Origin: Heliocidaris tuberculata | Lineage: Eukaryota; Echinodermata; Echinoidea; Camarodonta; Echinometridae | NCBI GenBank assembly: GCA_025618425.1 | Contig: CM046850.1 | Span: 5,748,925-5,812,924 of the forward strand | Reading direction: 5' to 3' | DNA length: 64,000 nt | Part shown: positions 57,001 through 58,950 of the stretch, piece by piece | Layout: each line of letters opens with the position of its first letter | Position numbering within the stretch: the stretch's first letter is position 1 | Position numbers and translations under genes: made by a program | Notes under the pieces: generated by a model | Told to the model about the DNA's origin: nothing | Databases searched by the model: none | Seen by the model: the letters and a program-made list of their open reading frames with translations, nothing else

Positions 57001-58950
57001 ATCATGGGGGGAGAGAGATACAATGATGTATTCAACAGTTCACAAAGACAGGATAACTAGAGCACAAAAATTGGTAACAATCTAAAATCAAGCTACCTGT
57101 GCTGGCTGAGAGTGTACCACCGGACCAGAGGGATGCCCGACGTATCGACAGATTCCTGCCACGATTCAGGTTAGCAGCGGCCTGCTGCGCAGGTGGAGCT
57201 ATAGAAATGCGACGAGGGCCAACGGACACACACACAGGCCCGGGCGTATCATCTGCTCATCCCCGTAACGATGAAGATGACGACACCGATGAGGATGACG
57301 ATGATGGAAGTGGGATATGGCATGATGAGGCGATCGTGTAATAATGTGGCAGTGTGAGTGAATTATGTTTTTTGGTTTGTTTGTTTGTTTGATTAAGCAG
57401 ATAGAACAGCCCAGAACATTAGCAGGCGGTGCAGCAACGCACGTGGCACATTAGGTGATGTAGTGTGAAGGCGTGGCGTGGGCGTGACCATAGGATGTGA
57501 TGTGATGGGGTGATGGAGGAGAAAAAAAGGGAGGAAAACGGAAAAGGGAAAGGGTGTGACAACACAAAGGGTTTAGTTAGTGTGAGCTATGTACACAAAA
57601 CGTGAGGTGAGTCTCTTTTTTTTCTCTCAACATTTATACTTAGTAATTTTCTCAAAATAAATGAAGACTGTCTACAAAAGATAGGGCATGCAGAAAAAAC
57701 GGTGACTACTTGAGAATTTATTTTTTGTACTTTTTAAAAGAAAATGCATGAACTAGTTGTTCTTTTTTCACCTGCTTACACGATTGGACAATATGAAATA
57801 AGTGTTAGCGTGAAATGTGGTAGTTAGTTGGTGTTTTGCAAACTCAAACCCAAATAAATAAGGATTACTCAGATAAAATCAAACAAAACCCTTCATTATA
57901 GGTTAATAAAAAAATCAGTTTGTGAACAAATTTTGAACTTCTATCATTAGTTTACAAAAAAAAGAAAAAAAATTGAATAAATTTTTAAAAATAAAACTGT
58001 CTTGTCACATGTTGTAAAACTTAATGTACATAAAATAATAAGTGCAAACAGATATATGTTTGTGATATCAAAATCTTGAAATCCACATCAATGTTATTGG
58101 GAAAGAAGGAGTTCATTAGATACAAAAAAATATAAAATATAATATAAACACTTGTCATTTAAAATGTAGGAACTTTTACACAACTTGTAAACTTCAAGGG
58201 AATTTAACTCTTGCAGTAGTTCATATAACATCCCAACAGAATCACAAAATCAGTTCTCAGCCCATGAAAATGCTCTGAAACTGTATTTTTCACTAAATAT
58301 CCAATTTGTATTGTTTTCTCCACATGCTATGCAGATGTATTTTGGAATCAAAATTGGGTAAGAAAAAAAATTCTCATTTATGTGCATGAACTCAAAATAA
58401 AGCAATAAACAAGTTCTAATATCTAATATTTCCACGGTACTTTTTGCATAGCAGGGATACACATATTGGCTTTTAAGTACGGAAAGTACAGAAATGAAAT
58501 TTTCTACAAAGCTTTTGTAGTTTATTAAAAGAATAATAATTGCTCTCTAGAAAAGCTTTCTTTTTTTGAGTGAGCGACAAGTATTCTAATAGCTTTAAAT
58601 TGTAATGAAAGAAATACTATCAAGCACTTGCTTTTGATATAACTGAAATCATAGTCTACAAATAGTTCAGTGAGAGATAGAGAGAGAGAGACATAGAACT
58701 TGGTGCTCGGCTTTATAATGGGACGAGGAAAAAAAAAAGAGAGAGAAGGAACAAAGAAAGGAGACATACCTTCATCATCTGATGTCACGTGATGCGAAGG
58801 TTCGTAGGCAGCCTGTTGTATGACCGGGACGTTGATGAGATGGAAAGTCTCGCGAGCCTTGCGTTTCTTCTCTTGCTCTCGTAGAAGCGTTTTCCGAACA
58901 TGCTCCCTGTGCTGGATAGTGCGGGAGACAGCCACTGCAGCAAATGAACG
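11172..58950 (-). CDS. unc80: UNC80 homolog, C-terminal half (34 coding exons, 5' part outside window)
   Basis: Auxiliary subunit of the NALCN sodium leak channel complex. UNC80 is known as a cytoplasmic HEAT/armadillo-type scaffold that pairs with UNC79 and binds NALCN, setting neuronal resting excitability. Seen here: 34 exons joined by GT-AG introns with matching phases give 1,523 codons and TAG at 11172-11174. Local residues 1-60 are a charged helix, about 100-1,230 are helical repeats with long near-identical stretches to human UNC80 as I recall it (FKDLKQTLKKEQC, RLPSFPRKALDAEF, RQFYILHMKPFVLQLF), and about 1,230-1,523 are a Ser/Arg- and acid-rich tail ending EDTHV. Human UNC80 is about 3,260 residues, so roughly the second half is present. 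No upstream exon or promoter was found to the right of 58950. Introns range from about 300 bp to 7.7 kb. Confident on identity; isoforms cannot be judged from sequence. Confidence 0.96.
11489..12165. mobile_element. 677-bp element with about 40-bp TIRs (intron of unc80)
   Basis: Left end TATATGTGACCAGGCACCAC and right end GTGGTGCCTGGTCACATATA are inverted copies continuing through the ccaccaaaaagtcgc region. No open frame of note. It sits in the last coding intron, 54 bp from exon w34. A diverged single end with tatgtgaccag occurs at about 27552. Confidence 0.85.
12311..12590. mobile_element. Palindromic MITE, AGGTAGCTTAGCG family, copy 1
   Basis: 280 bp. Both ends carry the same long inverted sequence (AGGTAGCTTAGCGAAACG at the left, its complement at the right, continuing through gcgcgtaagaacgcggg). 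The AT-rich interior contains a shared gaatttta/tataagcaca segment. Five copies lie in unc80 introns. Confidence 0.9.
12781..12879. repeat. (CA)n then (GA)n microsatellite
   Basis: Interrupted CA repeats with catgcat interruptions, ending in gagagagagag. Intronic. Confidence 0.9.
13273..13860. mobile_element. 588-bp near-perfect foldback element (TTAAAGG ends)
   Basis: Starts TTAAAGGAAACCAAAACCC and ends with the complement. The two arms, each about 250 bp, are almost exact inverted copies meeting near 13560-13600. No coding capacity. A related copy enters the window's right edge at 63828. Its right end is 17 bp from the exon w33 donor site. Confidence 0.92.
13878..14095 (-). CDS. unc80: unc80 exon w33
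   Basis: Local residues 1364-1436; phase 2 to 1; 218 nt. Pro/Glu/Lys-rich disordered tail ending KMDTIVH. With the next exon it gives DTIVHIG, like human DTVLHIS. The strong gtgagt donor lies 17 nt from a 588-bp foldback element in the next intron. Retaining that intron would add about 38 codons and stop at 13759. Confidence 0.9.
14212..14352. mobile_element. MITE relic of the TTAACTCTTT family
   Basis: Shares tttactcttt, ggaacaaacagg, gactgcc and agggtttcaatccatggcgaa with the better copy at 33401-33546. The ends are eroded. In the intron between w33 and w32. Confidence 0.65.
14657..14939 (-). CDS. unc80: unc80 exon w32 (Ser/Arg-rich tail)
   Basis: Local residues 1270-1363; phase 1 to 2; 283 nt, the largest exon. 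An RS-rich block (SRRSSSRQSSRRSSRRSTG) with repeated RRxS sites is followed by an acidic Ala/Glu block (AEADAEAEAED). Predicted disordered by composition and a candidate phosphorylation platform (inference). The donor gttggc is weak. Human UNC80 also has a Ser/Arg-rich tail. Confidence 0.88.
14940..15660. other. Intron between w32 and w31
   Basis: Contains a short poly-G run at about 15150-15161 and otherwise AT-rich sequence with no recognised element. Confidence 0.6.
15661..15786 (-). CDS. unc80: unc80 exon w31
   Basis: Local residues 1228-1269; phase 1 to 1; 126 nt. DQVRFTDELVALAGERVESV and QQRSSIISRLTRK have weak human similarity. Assignment rests on open frame, matching phase and position. 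The donor gtctgt is weak, and the upstream intron acceptor is actttag. Confidence 0.84.
15790..16470. repeat. Long polypurine tract with (GACA)n
   Basis: Starts with gacagacagacagacagata and continues as about 650 bp of strongly purine-biased plus strand (agagagg, gaaaga, aagaagga). It produces several spurious Phe/Leu/Ser/Cys-rich frames on the minus strand. Within the intron between w31 and w30, where the transcript would be pyrimidine-rich. Confidence 0.85.
16518..16922 (-). mobile_element. LINE polymerase fragment, partly duplicated
   Basis: On the minus strand at about 16690-16757 the frame reads FGVPQGSILGPLLFLVYING, the diagnostic motif before the palm active site of non-LTR reverse transcriptases. 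Segments of about 165 bp on either side (16518-16681 and 16756-16922) are diverged direct repeats of each other, so part of the fragment was tandemly duplicated. Inside the intron between w31 and w30, in the same orientation as unc80. Confidence 0.8.
16923..18077. other. Intron between w31 and w30, unassigned part
   Basis: AT-rich. The segment at about 17180-17330 faintly resembles the interior of the 420-bp element at 9265 (tgccaatttaaagag, cagcccttaa), but I cannot call it. A purine/poly-G stretch lies at about 18020-18062. Confidence 0.4.
18078..18243 (-). CDS. unc80: unc80 exon w30
   Basis: Local residues 1173-1227; phase 0 to 1; 166 nt; donor gtagga. MLRMICETDSEVMLQRYIGQ and MIELCNELRHLRDNM stand where human UNC80 has LLAQPAENHEELSARQHIAD and LIAEFNSELKILKEAV. 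This is the last clearly helical exon before the tail. Confidence 0.92.
18753..18841 (-). CDS. unc80: unc80 exon w29
   Basis: Local residues 1143-1172; phase 1 to 0; 89 nt; donor gtaggc. GGVALWSFLDFLTSVKTPLY and VLLKPFIAFK match human GGLALWDFLDFIVRTRIPIF and VLLRPFIQCK. Confidence 0.96.
18842..19437. other. Intron between w29 and w28
   Basis: AT-rich with scattered TACATGTA steps. No element recognised. Confidence 0.55.
19438..19533 (-). CDS. unc80: unc80 exon w28
   Basis: Local residues 1111-1142; phase 1 to 1; 96 nt; donor gtaaat. GLKIMLVCFQSQLAREWHRI matches human LKVILVCFERQLGSQWYWL. Confidence 0.95.
19860..20330. mobile_element. 471-bp TIR element with TTAAAGG ends
   Basis: Left TTAAAGGTATTGTACAGTAG and right CTACTGTTTATGACCTTTAA are imperfect inverted termini of about 25 bp. 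The interior is single copy here and has no coding potential beyond short frames. Intron between w28 and w27. Confidence 0.8.
20375..20665. repeat. Degenerate tandem repeat (ttgatggca/cagacttga)
   Basis: Phrases like tgatggca, ttgcaatcag and acttgaat recur every few tens of bases with many changes. An old minisatellite is likely, but the period is not firm. Confidence 0.4.
20851..21030 (+). mobile_element. tRNA-derived SINE
   Basis: An A-box-like TAGCTCAGTGATAGAG (20865-20880) and a perfect-type B box GGTTCAAAACC (20908-20918) are spaced as in a tRNA. The flanks do not form an acceptor stem, and non-tRNA sequence follows, so this is a SINE head rather than a tRNA gene. Its 3' end lies about 75 bp from the w27 donor site. 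Confidence 0.75.
21104..21322 (-). CDS. unc80: unc80 exon w27
   Basis: Local residues 1038-1110; phase 1 to 1; 219 nt; donor gtgagt. ISFALTMILNALLPPQKQ matches human VQLLLQTVINVLLPPR. A low-complexity Ser/Gly segment (RPSGGGSGLPKHNYSSM) follows, then ESLYEAGYLG, corresponding to human ESTSQAAYLALK. Confidence 0.94.
21700..21739. repeat. 8-bp tandem repeat (aaggcaat)5
   Basis: Five perfect units of aaggcaat. It flows directly into the caataaagggcacct unit of the longer degenerate minisatellite. Confidence 0.95.
21737..22437. repeat. Degenerate minisatellite, unit about 70/140 bp
   Basis: Repeated start caataaagggcacctgcaac (21737, 21870, 21943 and, diverged, near 22082) followed by variants of atggctacc, actgtattgt, tatttcctcatcaata, ttattacaacatgg and cagcagtgggatgca. 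Units vary in length. A SINE piece at 22298 interrupts it. Intron between w27 and w26. Confidence 0.7.
22298..22372 (-). mobile_element. SINE fragment with conserved core-like motif
   Basis: In minus-strand sense it contains GGGTTCGAAACTG (B-box-like) and, 26 bases later, CTTTCGGATGATGACGTTAA, close to the cttcggatgagacgttaaa motif I know from the conserved central domain of V-SINE-type elements. Too short to place in a family. Confidence 0.55.
22439..22664. mobile_element. Palindromic MITE, AGGTAGCTTAGCG family, copy 2
   Basis: Ends AGGTAGCTTAGCGAAACG and CGTTTCGCTAAGCTACCT. The interior is in opposite orientation to copy 1 and has a central deletion (226 bp). Only 51 bp from the first exon-like copy of w26. 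Confidence 0.9.
22715..22815 (-). pseudogene. unc80: Degraded extra copy 1 of exon w26
   Basis: On the minus strand FGRTPMFDSPEKTETILLFF and VLPLCLRVG are clearly homologous to w26 and contain no stop. The donor position reads gaagtattt instead of gtgagt. Upstream, ag dinucleotides exist but without a pyrimidine tract, and the 5' residues DLYTLEQV are missing. Probably not spliced. Confidence 0.8.
22853..22957 (-). pseudogene. unc80: Degraded extra copy 2 of exon w26
   Basis: Minus strand FGGMPTISSPERTKTILLHF and ALPLCLRVGCCRV, homologous to w26 and open. The donor gtgagtaatg is preserved exactly as in w26. The first eight codons and the acceptor are absent, and the nearest ag sites would be out of phase with w25. 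The copy spacing is about 139 and 163 bp, which points to tandem duplication. Confidence 0.8.
23016..23139 (-). CDS. unc80: unc80 exon w26
   Basis: Local residues 997-1037; phase 0 to 1; 124 nt. Acceptor ccccgtag, donor gtgagt. DLYTLEQVFGGTPMFNSPER and YFVLPLCLRVGCGRI fall where human UNC80 has LLIPFVLTVGSGSKD. Only this copy of three tandem exon-like copies (22715-23139) has a complete 5' part and both splice sites. It follows the 7.7-kb intron. Confidence 0.94.
23140..28303. other. Large intron w25-w26, proximal part
   Basis: About 5 kb of AT-rich DNA. Small features only: a GACA/AACA run near 26415-26440, a T-rich run at 26552-26580, and a diverged TIR-like tatgtgaccag at 27552. No exon, gene or clear transposon recognised. 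Confidence 0.5.
28304..28895. mobile_element. 80-bp MITE (TTAACCC family) split by a larger element
   Basis: The pieces 28304-28342 and 28859-28895 together match the intact copy at 28947-29026 (ctactgaattc, cagtcccata, then aaggaccatcagg and gcaatgg). The 516-bp TTAAAGGG element lies between them. This shows the order of insertion. Confidence 0.8.
28343..28858. mobile_element. 516-bp foldback element with TTAAAGGGAAAGTCC ends
   Basis: Left TTAAAGGGAAAGTCCACCCT and right GATGGACTTTCCCTTTAA. Inverted similarity continues inward through acaaaaattggcaactctg and cagttgccaattct, so the arms are about 170 bp. No coding potential. Inserted in the 80-bp MITE above. Confidence 0.9.
28947..29026. mobile_element. 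80-bp MITE, TTAACCC family, intact
   Basis: TTAACCCCTATACTACTGAA to GCAATAGGTTAA. Other copies at 28304 (split), 49916, 59605 and 62623, with a half copy near 49060-49090. Confidence 0.75.
29083..29229. mobile_element. 147-bp MITE, TTAACTCTTT family
   Basis: TTAACTCTTTATTTGCT at the left and gcagggaaagagttaa at the right, with internal ggatcaaaacc and gactgcca shared with 33401-33546 and 14212-14352. Confidence 0.8.
29230..30828. other. Large intron w25-w26, distal part
   Basis: AT-rich with no element I can name. Short frames, for example at 29789-29986, lack any resemblance to proteins. Confidence 0.5.
30829..30850. repeat. (CA)11, that is (TG)n in unc80 transcript sense
   Basis: Eleven CA units lying 32-53 nt inside the intron that follows exon w25. 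Confidence 0.95.
30883..31056 (-). CDS. unc80: unc80 exon w25
   Basis: Local residues 939-996; phase 0 to 0; 174 nt; donor gtgaga. SLLNICLALLL and FCSAVVRLVAMQM match human SLINVCVNLVM and FSTAVVRLVALQI. The exon is clearly more GC-rich than its flanks. A (TG)n run in transcript sense begins 32 nt inside the following intron. Confidence 0.95.
31074..31087. repeat. Poly-C next to exon w25 acceptor
   Basis: A C run about 18 nt upstream of the w25 acceptor in transcript sense reads as poly-G. Confidence 0.9.
31536..31631 (-). CDS. unc80: unc80 exon w24
   Basis: Local residues 907-938; phase 0 to 0; 96 nt; donor gtaagc. RHMDWESAANFLKGIYITLT and IISHLPHLK match human RQVEWEPASNLIEGVCLTLQ and IISFLPHLR. 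Confidence 0.95.
32416..32794. mobile_element. 379-bp TIR element with TTAAAG ends, copy 1
   Basis: Left TTAAAGAAAAAGTTAAGTTC and right GAACTCAACTTTATCTTTAA are inverted over about 23 bp. A second copy (46118-46612) shares the interior (atcat/ggtagacatgttccc, gattgctcttcaaatg, gtgcagtgcatgtg). Intron between w24 and w23. Confidence 0.85.
32889..33012 (-). CDS. unc80: unc80 exon w23
   Basis: Local residues 865-906; phase 2 to 0; 124 nt; donor gtgagt. LTDWSNQDLRPALITLLKRL and KIHKKPTLM match human ITDWTAEAVRPALILILKRL and KIHKMPTLR. Confidence 0.96.
33229..33400 (+). mobile_element. tRNA-related SINE
   Basis: TAGAGTGGTTTAAACACTTG and AGGTCAATCCC resemble A and B boxes. The body ccttgagcaaggcatttta and ctccacccaggtgataaatg is shared with the split SINE at 61213-61948. 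Intron between w23 and w22. Confidence 0.7.
33401..33546. mobile_element. 146-bp MITE, TTAACTCTTT family, best copy
   Basis: TTAACTCTTTAAAAACTTTG and gcgaatgaagagttaa as ends, directly abutting the SINE to its left. Confidence 0.8.
33609..33688 (-). CDS. unc80: unc80 exon w22
   Basis: Local residues 839-864; phase 0 to 2; 80 nt; donor gtgagt. RIAEVALTLLKVAPHDPVTM matches human RLAEIAHSLLKLAPYDTQTM. Confidence 0.95.
33732..33973. mobile_element. 242-bp palindromic MITE with (ggtgtt)n arms
   Basis: Left TGGGTGAATTCAAGTTTGG and right CCGAACTTGAAATCACCCA are inverted termini. Inside each arm are runs of ggtgttggtgtt or aacaccaacacc. Intron between w22 and w21. Confidence 0.85.
34412..34619 (-). 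CDS. unc80: unc80 exon w21
   Basis: Local residues 769-838; phase 2 to 0; 208 nt; donor gtacgt. An acidic stretch (RRYEDDSEESETM) is followed by a helical part. PRDMLLSVVSEFYCHGLARL and ILDQKCHM match human PRESLLNICTEFYKHCGPRL and LLDVKSHM. Confidence 0.94.
34855..34972 (-). mobile_element. Probable SINE fragment
   Basis: In minus sense GGGTTCAGATCCC (B-box-like) is followed by ctgcctttggcaagacagt, a layout like the SINE at 33229. The 5' part is not recognisable. Confidence 0.45.
35221..35394 (-). CDS. unc80: unc80 exon w20 (Ser-rich linker)
   Basis: Local residues 711-768; phase 2 to 2; 174 nt; donor gtaacc. Ser, Asn and Lys-rich (AASFKSSSNSQQSSVRKHNS) with little human similarity. It falls where human UNC80 has a similarly variable linker before its YQEQGAK segment. 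Assignment rests on intact frame, splice sites and phase. Confidence 0.88.
35599..35626. repeat. (CT)n microsatellite
   Basis: Short CT repeat, continuing into a C/T-rich stretch to about 35750. Intron between w20 and w19. Confidence 0.9.
35944..36101 (-). CDS. unc80: unc80 exon w19
   Basis: Local residues 659-710; phase 0 to 2; 158 nt; donor gtacac. VLDAIVPLYLQHLKDQTKRR matches human VLEALVPCYLQKMKRQTSQV. ALVTGAETLAR corresponds to ALLYSVEVLTR. Confidence 0.94.
36102..36917. other. Intron between w19 and w18
   Basis: Poly-C at 36520-36538. The segment 36650-36900 (aaaacaacatttcgtaactgtg repeated) looks repeat-derived, but no termini are visible. Confidence 0.5.
36918..37031 (-). CDS. unc80: unc80 exon w18
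   Basis: Local residues 621-658; phase 0 to 0; 114 nt; donor gtaggt. DFCYNNDPLATFNIPEAIRL and VAFAPESVRSAQML match human DFCYGNEDLTFSISEAIKL and VAYAPESFRSLQML. Confidence 0.96.
37255..37531. mobile_element. Palindromic MITE, AGGTAGCTTAGCG family, copy 3
   Basis: AGGTAGCTTAACGAAATG at the left and its mutated complement ending CTAAGCTACC at the right. Full-length interior in the orientation of copy 2. Intron between w18 and w17. Confidence 0.88.
37734..37841 (-). CDS. unc80: unc80 exon w17
   Basis: Local residues 585-620; phase 0 to 0; 108 nt; donor gtaagt. TLDLLELVDGEKPLKTL matches human ILDILELVKAEKPLKSL. Confidence 0.96.
38097..38224. mobile_element. 128-bp palindromic MITE (GGGGCCTGTAACA)
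   Basis: GGGGCCTGTAACATAAAGAG and CTCTTTGTGTTACAGGCCCC are inverted, with further pairing through ttacaatcaattgtaa. The flanks aatct and tgatct suggest an ATCT target duplication (tentative). Intron between w17 and w16. Confidence 0.85.
38415..38593. mobile_element. Palindromic MITE, AGGTAGCTTAGCG family, copy 4
   Basis: AAAGTAGCTTAGCGAAATG to CTAAGCTACC, internally deleted (179 bp), in copy 1 orientation. Confidence 0.85.
38702..38720. repeat. Short interstitial telomere-like repeat
   Basis: Three units of CCTAAC/CCCTAA, the metazoan telomere unit. Too short for a fusion scar and probably chance or slippage. Confidence 0.8.
38818..39094. mobile_element. Palindromic MITE, AGGTAGCTTAGCG family, copy 5
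   Basis: The most diverged left end (TTGGTAGCTCAATAGTGAA) with right end CGTTTCGCTAAGATACCT. Full-length interior. 225 bp from copy 4 in the same intron and orientation. Confidence 0.82.
39235..39348 (-). CDS. unc80: unc80 exon w16
   Basis: Local residues 547-584; phase 0 to 0; 114 nt; donor gtaagg. RQFYILHMKPFVLQLFGSAA is almost identical to human HQFYILHRKPFVLQLFASVA. Confidence 0.97.
39349..40139. other. Intron between w16 and w15, first part
   Basis: AT-rich; no element recognised. Confidence 0.5.
40140..40462. mobile_element. 323-bp TIR element (GGCCTGTATTCTTGAAAG)
   Basis: Left GGCCTGTATTCTTGAAAGTG and right CACCTTTCGAGAATACAGGCC-type termini are inverted over about 20 bp, with an inner aagttaagcctggcttaa hairpin. 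Intron between w16 and w15. Confidence 0.8.
40463..42141. other. Intron between w16 and w15, second part
   Basis: AT-rich. Holds the CA microsatellite at 41889-41949 and a dispersed-repeat phrase near 42055-42115 (cccagaagggcattgataac, ggccttctggttctcagcag) also seen near 8725, 9010 and 35885. Confidence 0.5.
41889..41949. repeat. (CA)n microsatellite
   Basis: Interrupted CA repeat. It yields Thr/His-rich frames that are not genes. Confidence 0.95.
42142..42220 (-). CDS. unc80: unc80 exon w15
   Basis: Local residues 520-546; phase 2 to 0; 79 nt; donor gtaatc. FQYIMPTILRIYTHHQSNPL matches human YQWILPTMLQVYSDYESNPQ. Confidence 0.94.
42722..42906 (-). CDS. unc80: unc80 exon w14
   Basis: Local residues 459-519; phase 0 to 2; 185 nt; donor gtaaac. 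FPWSGDIQLFLNVINGALLL is close to human FPWGDEIMLFLNVFNGALIL, and HFKHIFATKG to HFNHLFSLSG. Confidence 0.96.
42907..43922. other. Intron between w14 and w13
   Basis: Poly-G of 21 bases at 43245-43265. The remaining sequence is ordinary and unassigned. Confidence 0.55.
43923..43967 (-). CDS. unc80: unc80 exon w13 (45-nt micro-exon)
   Basis: Local residues 444-458; phase 0 to 0. Fifteen codons, ELFGLDVLHKYMWVK, match human ELFGLDTLQKSLWIQ. Acceptor cttttcag, donor gtaaga. Confidence 0.94.
44322..44505. repeat. (CAT)n-rich microsatellite
   Basis: Imperfect cat/atc repeats over about 180 bp in the intron between w13 and w12, ending about 40 bp downstream of the w12 donor in transcript sense. Confidence 0.85.
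44544..44654 (-). CDS. unc80: unc80 exon w12
   Basis: Local residues 407-443; phase 0 to 0; 111 nt; donor gtgata. LIRLPSFPRKALDAEFLLYS is nearly identical to human LLRLPSFPRSAIDAEFSLFS. Confidence 0.96.
45010..45087 (-). CDS. unc80: unc80 exon w11
   Basis: Local residues 381-406; phase 0 to 0; 78 nt; donor gtaagt. AFTLKLSELGRVYFSMTTLQ matches human VFTRKLEEVGRVLFLISLTQ. Confidence 0.95.
45454..45575 (-). CDS. unc80: unc80 exon w10
   Basis: Local residues 340-380; phase 1 to 0; 122 nt; donor gtaaac. The split codon gives Asn. SYVRDFYAYRRSQCPE matches human TYVRDIYPFRRSVSPQ. Confidence 0.95.
45576..46117. other. Intron between w10 and w9, left part
   Basis: AT-rich; nothing recognised before the TIR element that follows. 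Confidence 0.5.
46118..46612. mobile_element. TIR element with TTAAAG ends, copy 2, interrupted
   Basis: Matches 32416-32794 along its length. Its right terminal repeat is cut by a 142-bp MITE (46451-46592) and then resumes as attcagctttatctttgaa. Intron between w10 and w9. Confidence 0.85.
46451..46592. mobile_element. 142-bp MITE (CTGGGGGGCGTTTCAT) nested in a TIR element
   Basis: Ends ctggggggcgtttcatcaa and ttttatgaaacagggtccag are inverted. An internal hairpin ttgtcggt/accgacaa sits near the left end. The uninterrupted sequence at 32771-32775 (accag) shows the empty site. Confidence 0.88.
46754..46850 (-). CDS. unc80: unc80 exon w9
   Basis: Local residues 308-339; phase 0 to 1; 97 nt; donor gtaaga. 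MQFEEILQDCLEFFNIP and HFLVDKK match human QFEALLKECLEFFNIPE and YFLMDKR. Confidence 0.95.
47271..47330 (-). CDS. unc80: unc80 exon w8
   Basis: Local residues 288-307; phase 0 to 0; 60 nt; donor gtaaga. KLIVHGPNESDIPTQLPISE is very close to human VVHGQNECDIPTQLPVHE. Confidence 0.95.
47617..47664. repeat. 24-bp tandem duplication
   Basis: Two copies of a unit starting catgtacaagtatatgtg, rich in TACATGTA. Intron between w8 and w7. Confidence 0.9.
47930..47968 (-). CDS. unc80: unc80 exon w7 (39-nt micro-exon)
   Basis: Local residues 275-287; phase 0 to 0. Thirteen codons, PTILITANVPCAK, match human LLVTASMPGTK. Acceptor cacacacag, donor gtaagt. This is the smallest exon, symmetric, and a natural candidate for cassette splicing. 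Confidence 0.9.
48266..48418 (-). CDS. unc80: unc80 exon w6
   Basis: Local residues 224-274; phase 0 to 0; 153 nt. Contains SFKDLKQTLKKEQCD, nearly identical to human FKDLKQTMKKEQCE and one of the best identity markers for UNC80. The donor is gtaaat. An alternative gtgatg four bases upstream would break the phase with the next exon and was not used. Confidence 0.96.
48899..48985 (-). CDS. unc80: unc80 exon w5
   Basis: Local residues 195-223; phase 0 to 0; 87 nt; donor gtgagt. EELILLMKKLF and IPAQAAHTLFNYL match human DELMYMLRKLL and FPAQTSHILFNYL. The exon is symmetric, so skipping it would keep frame. Confidence 0.94.
48986..50258. other. Intron between w5 and w4
   Basis: Contains half an 80-bp MITE near 49060-49092 and a complete one at 49916-49995. 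The interval between is AT-rich and unassigned. Confidence 0.5.
49916..49995. mobile_element. 80-bp MITE, TTAACCC family
   Basis: Starts ttaaccctaagactacggga and ends gtagtcaatgggctaa, matching 28947-29026 in reverse sense and 59605 and 62623 directly. Confidence 0.7.
50259..50359 (-). CDS. unc80: unc80 exon w4
   Basis: Local residues 161-194; phase 1 to 0; 101 nt; donor gtgagc. GEVAHKIMWACLVEEPALIL aligns with human VAQQVLWNCLIEDPSTVLRH, an amphipathic helix pair typical of the HEAT-like scaffold. Confidence 0.94.
51195..51260 (+). mobile_element. LINE polymerase motif relic
   Basis: The plus-strand frame reads NIGVPQGCSIGPTIFFLK, the GVPQG motif of non-LTR reverse transcriptases. Nothing coding remains around it. 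It is antisense to unc80, in the intron between w4 and w3, about 220 bp from w3. Confidence 0.7.
51477..51620 (-). CDS. unc80: unc80 exon w3
   Basis: Local residues 113-160; phase 1 to 1; 144 nt; donor gtcagt. The split codon gives AEDETMVTE, like human AEDEEHTTE. FFPSSICSSMVHLTALLDDA matches human FPACICAAVLPIVHLMEDGE. A helical repeat region begins here. The 5.5-kb intron upstream is the second largest in the window. Confidence 0.93.
51621..54749. other. 5.5-kb intron w2-w3, left part
   Basis: Strongly AT-rich. Contains a SINE fragment at 53295 and a C/A homopolymer run at 54004-54042. A frame on the minus strand at 52197-52388 shows no UNC80 similarity. Otherwise unassigned. Confidence 0.5.
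53295..53365 (-). mobile_element. tRNA-derived SINE head
   Basis: In minus sense TGGTATGGCCTAGTGG (A-box-like) and GGTTCAGGGTTCAATACT (B-box-like) are spaced as in a tRNA-derived promoter. No intact cloverleaf. Confidence 0.6.
54750..55100. repeat. Foldback repeat built on TTCGGAATTACGAA, copy 2
   Basis: Begins ggttacatgtcgttttctga, ends near aaaaaatgagtacccccg, with many iterations of ttccgaaaatgaaa and ggaattacgaacc in both directions. Longer than the copy at 4319. Confidence 0.8.
55521..55745. mobile_element. 225-bp TIR element (TAAGCCAGTTCGTAATTA), copy 1
   Basis: TAAGCCAGTTCGTAATTA and TAATTACGAACTAGCTTA are inverted termini, with inner ggtacaaatga pairs. The inverted sister copy is at 60955-61167. 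Confidence 0.85.
55746..57096. other. 5.5-kb intron w2-w3, right part
   Basis: AT-rich; no recognisable element. Confidence 0.5.
57097..57252 (-). CDS. unc80: unc80 exon w2
   Basis: Local residues 61-112; phase 1 to 1; 156 nt. An in-frame TGA just upstream fixes the acceptor at gagcag. Encodes GPRRISIAPP and SIRRASLWSGGTLSAS, matching human RRLSVSPS and RRGSVWSVRSAVSA. It is a Ser/Arg-rich linker with RRxS sites, candidate targets of basophilic kinases (inference). Confidence 0.93.
57253..58769. other. Intron between w1 and w2
   Basis: 1.5 kb. A gttt repeat at about 57373-57390, a gtgatg-rich patch near 57440-57520 and a GA run at about 58675-58690. No further element recognised. Confidence 0.55.
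58770..58950 (-). CDS. unc80: unc80 exon w1 (first in window)
   Basis: Local residues 1-60; phase 0 in, phase 1 out; 181 nt. Acceptor ends ccacag, donor gtatgt. Encodes the basic, helix-forming REHVRKTLLREQEKKRKARE and then PVIQQAAYEPS, aligning with human RAEHILKNLQQEEEKKR and ITQEACYEP. The charged stretch could form a coiled coil. The preceding exon is not visible up to 64000. Confidence 0.93.
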
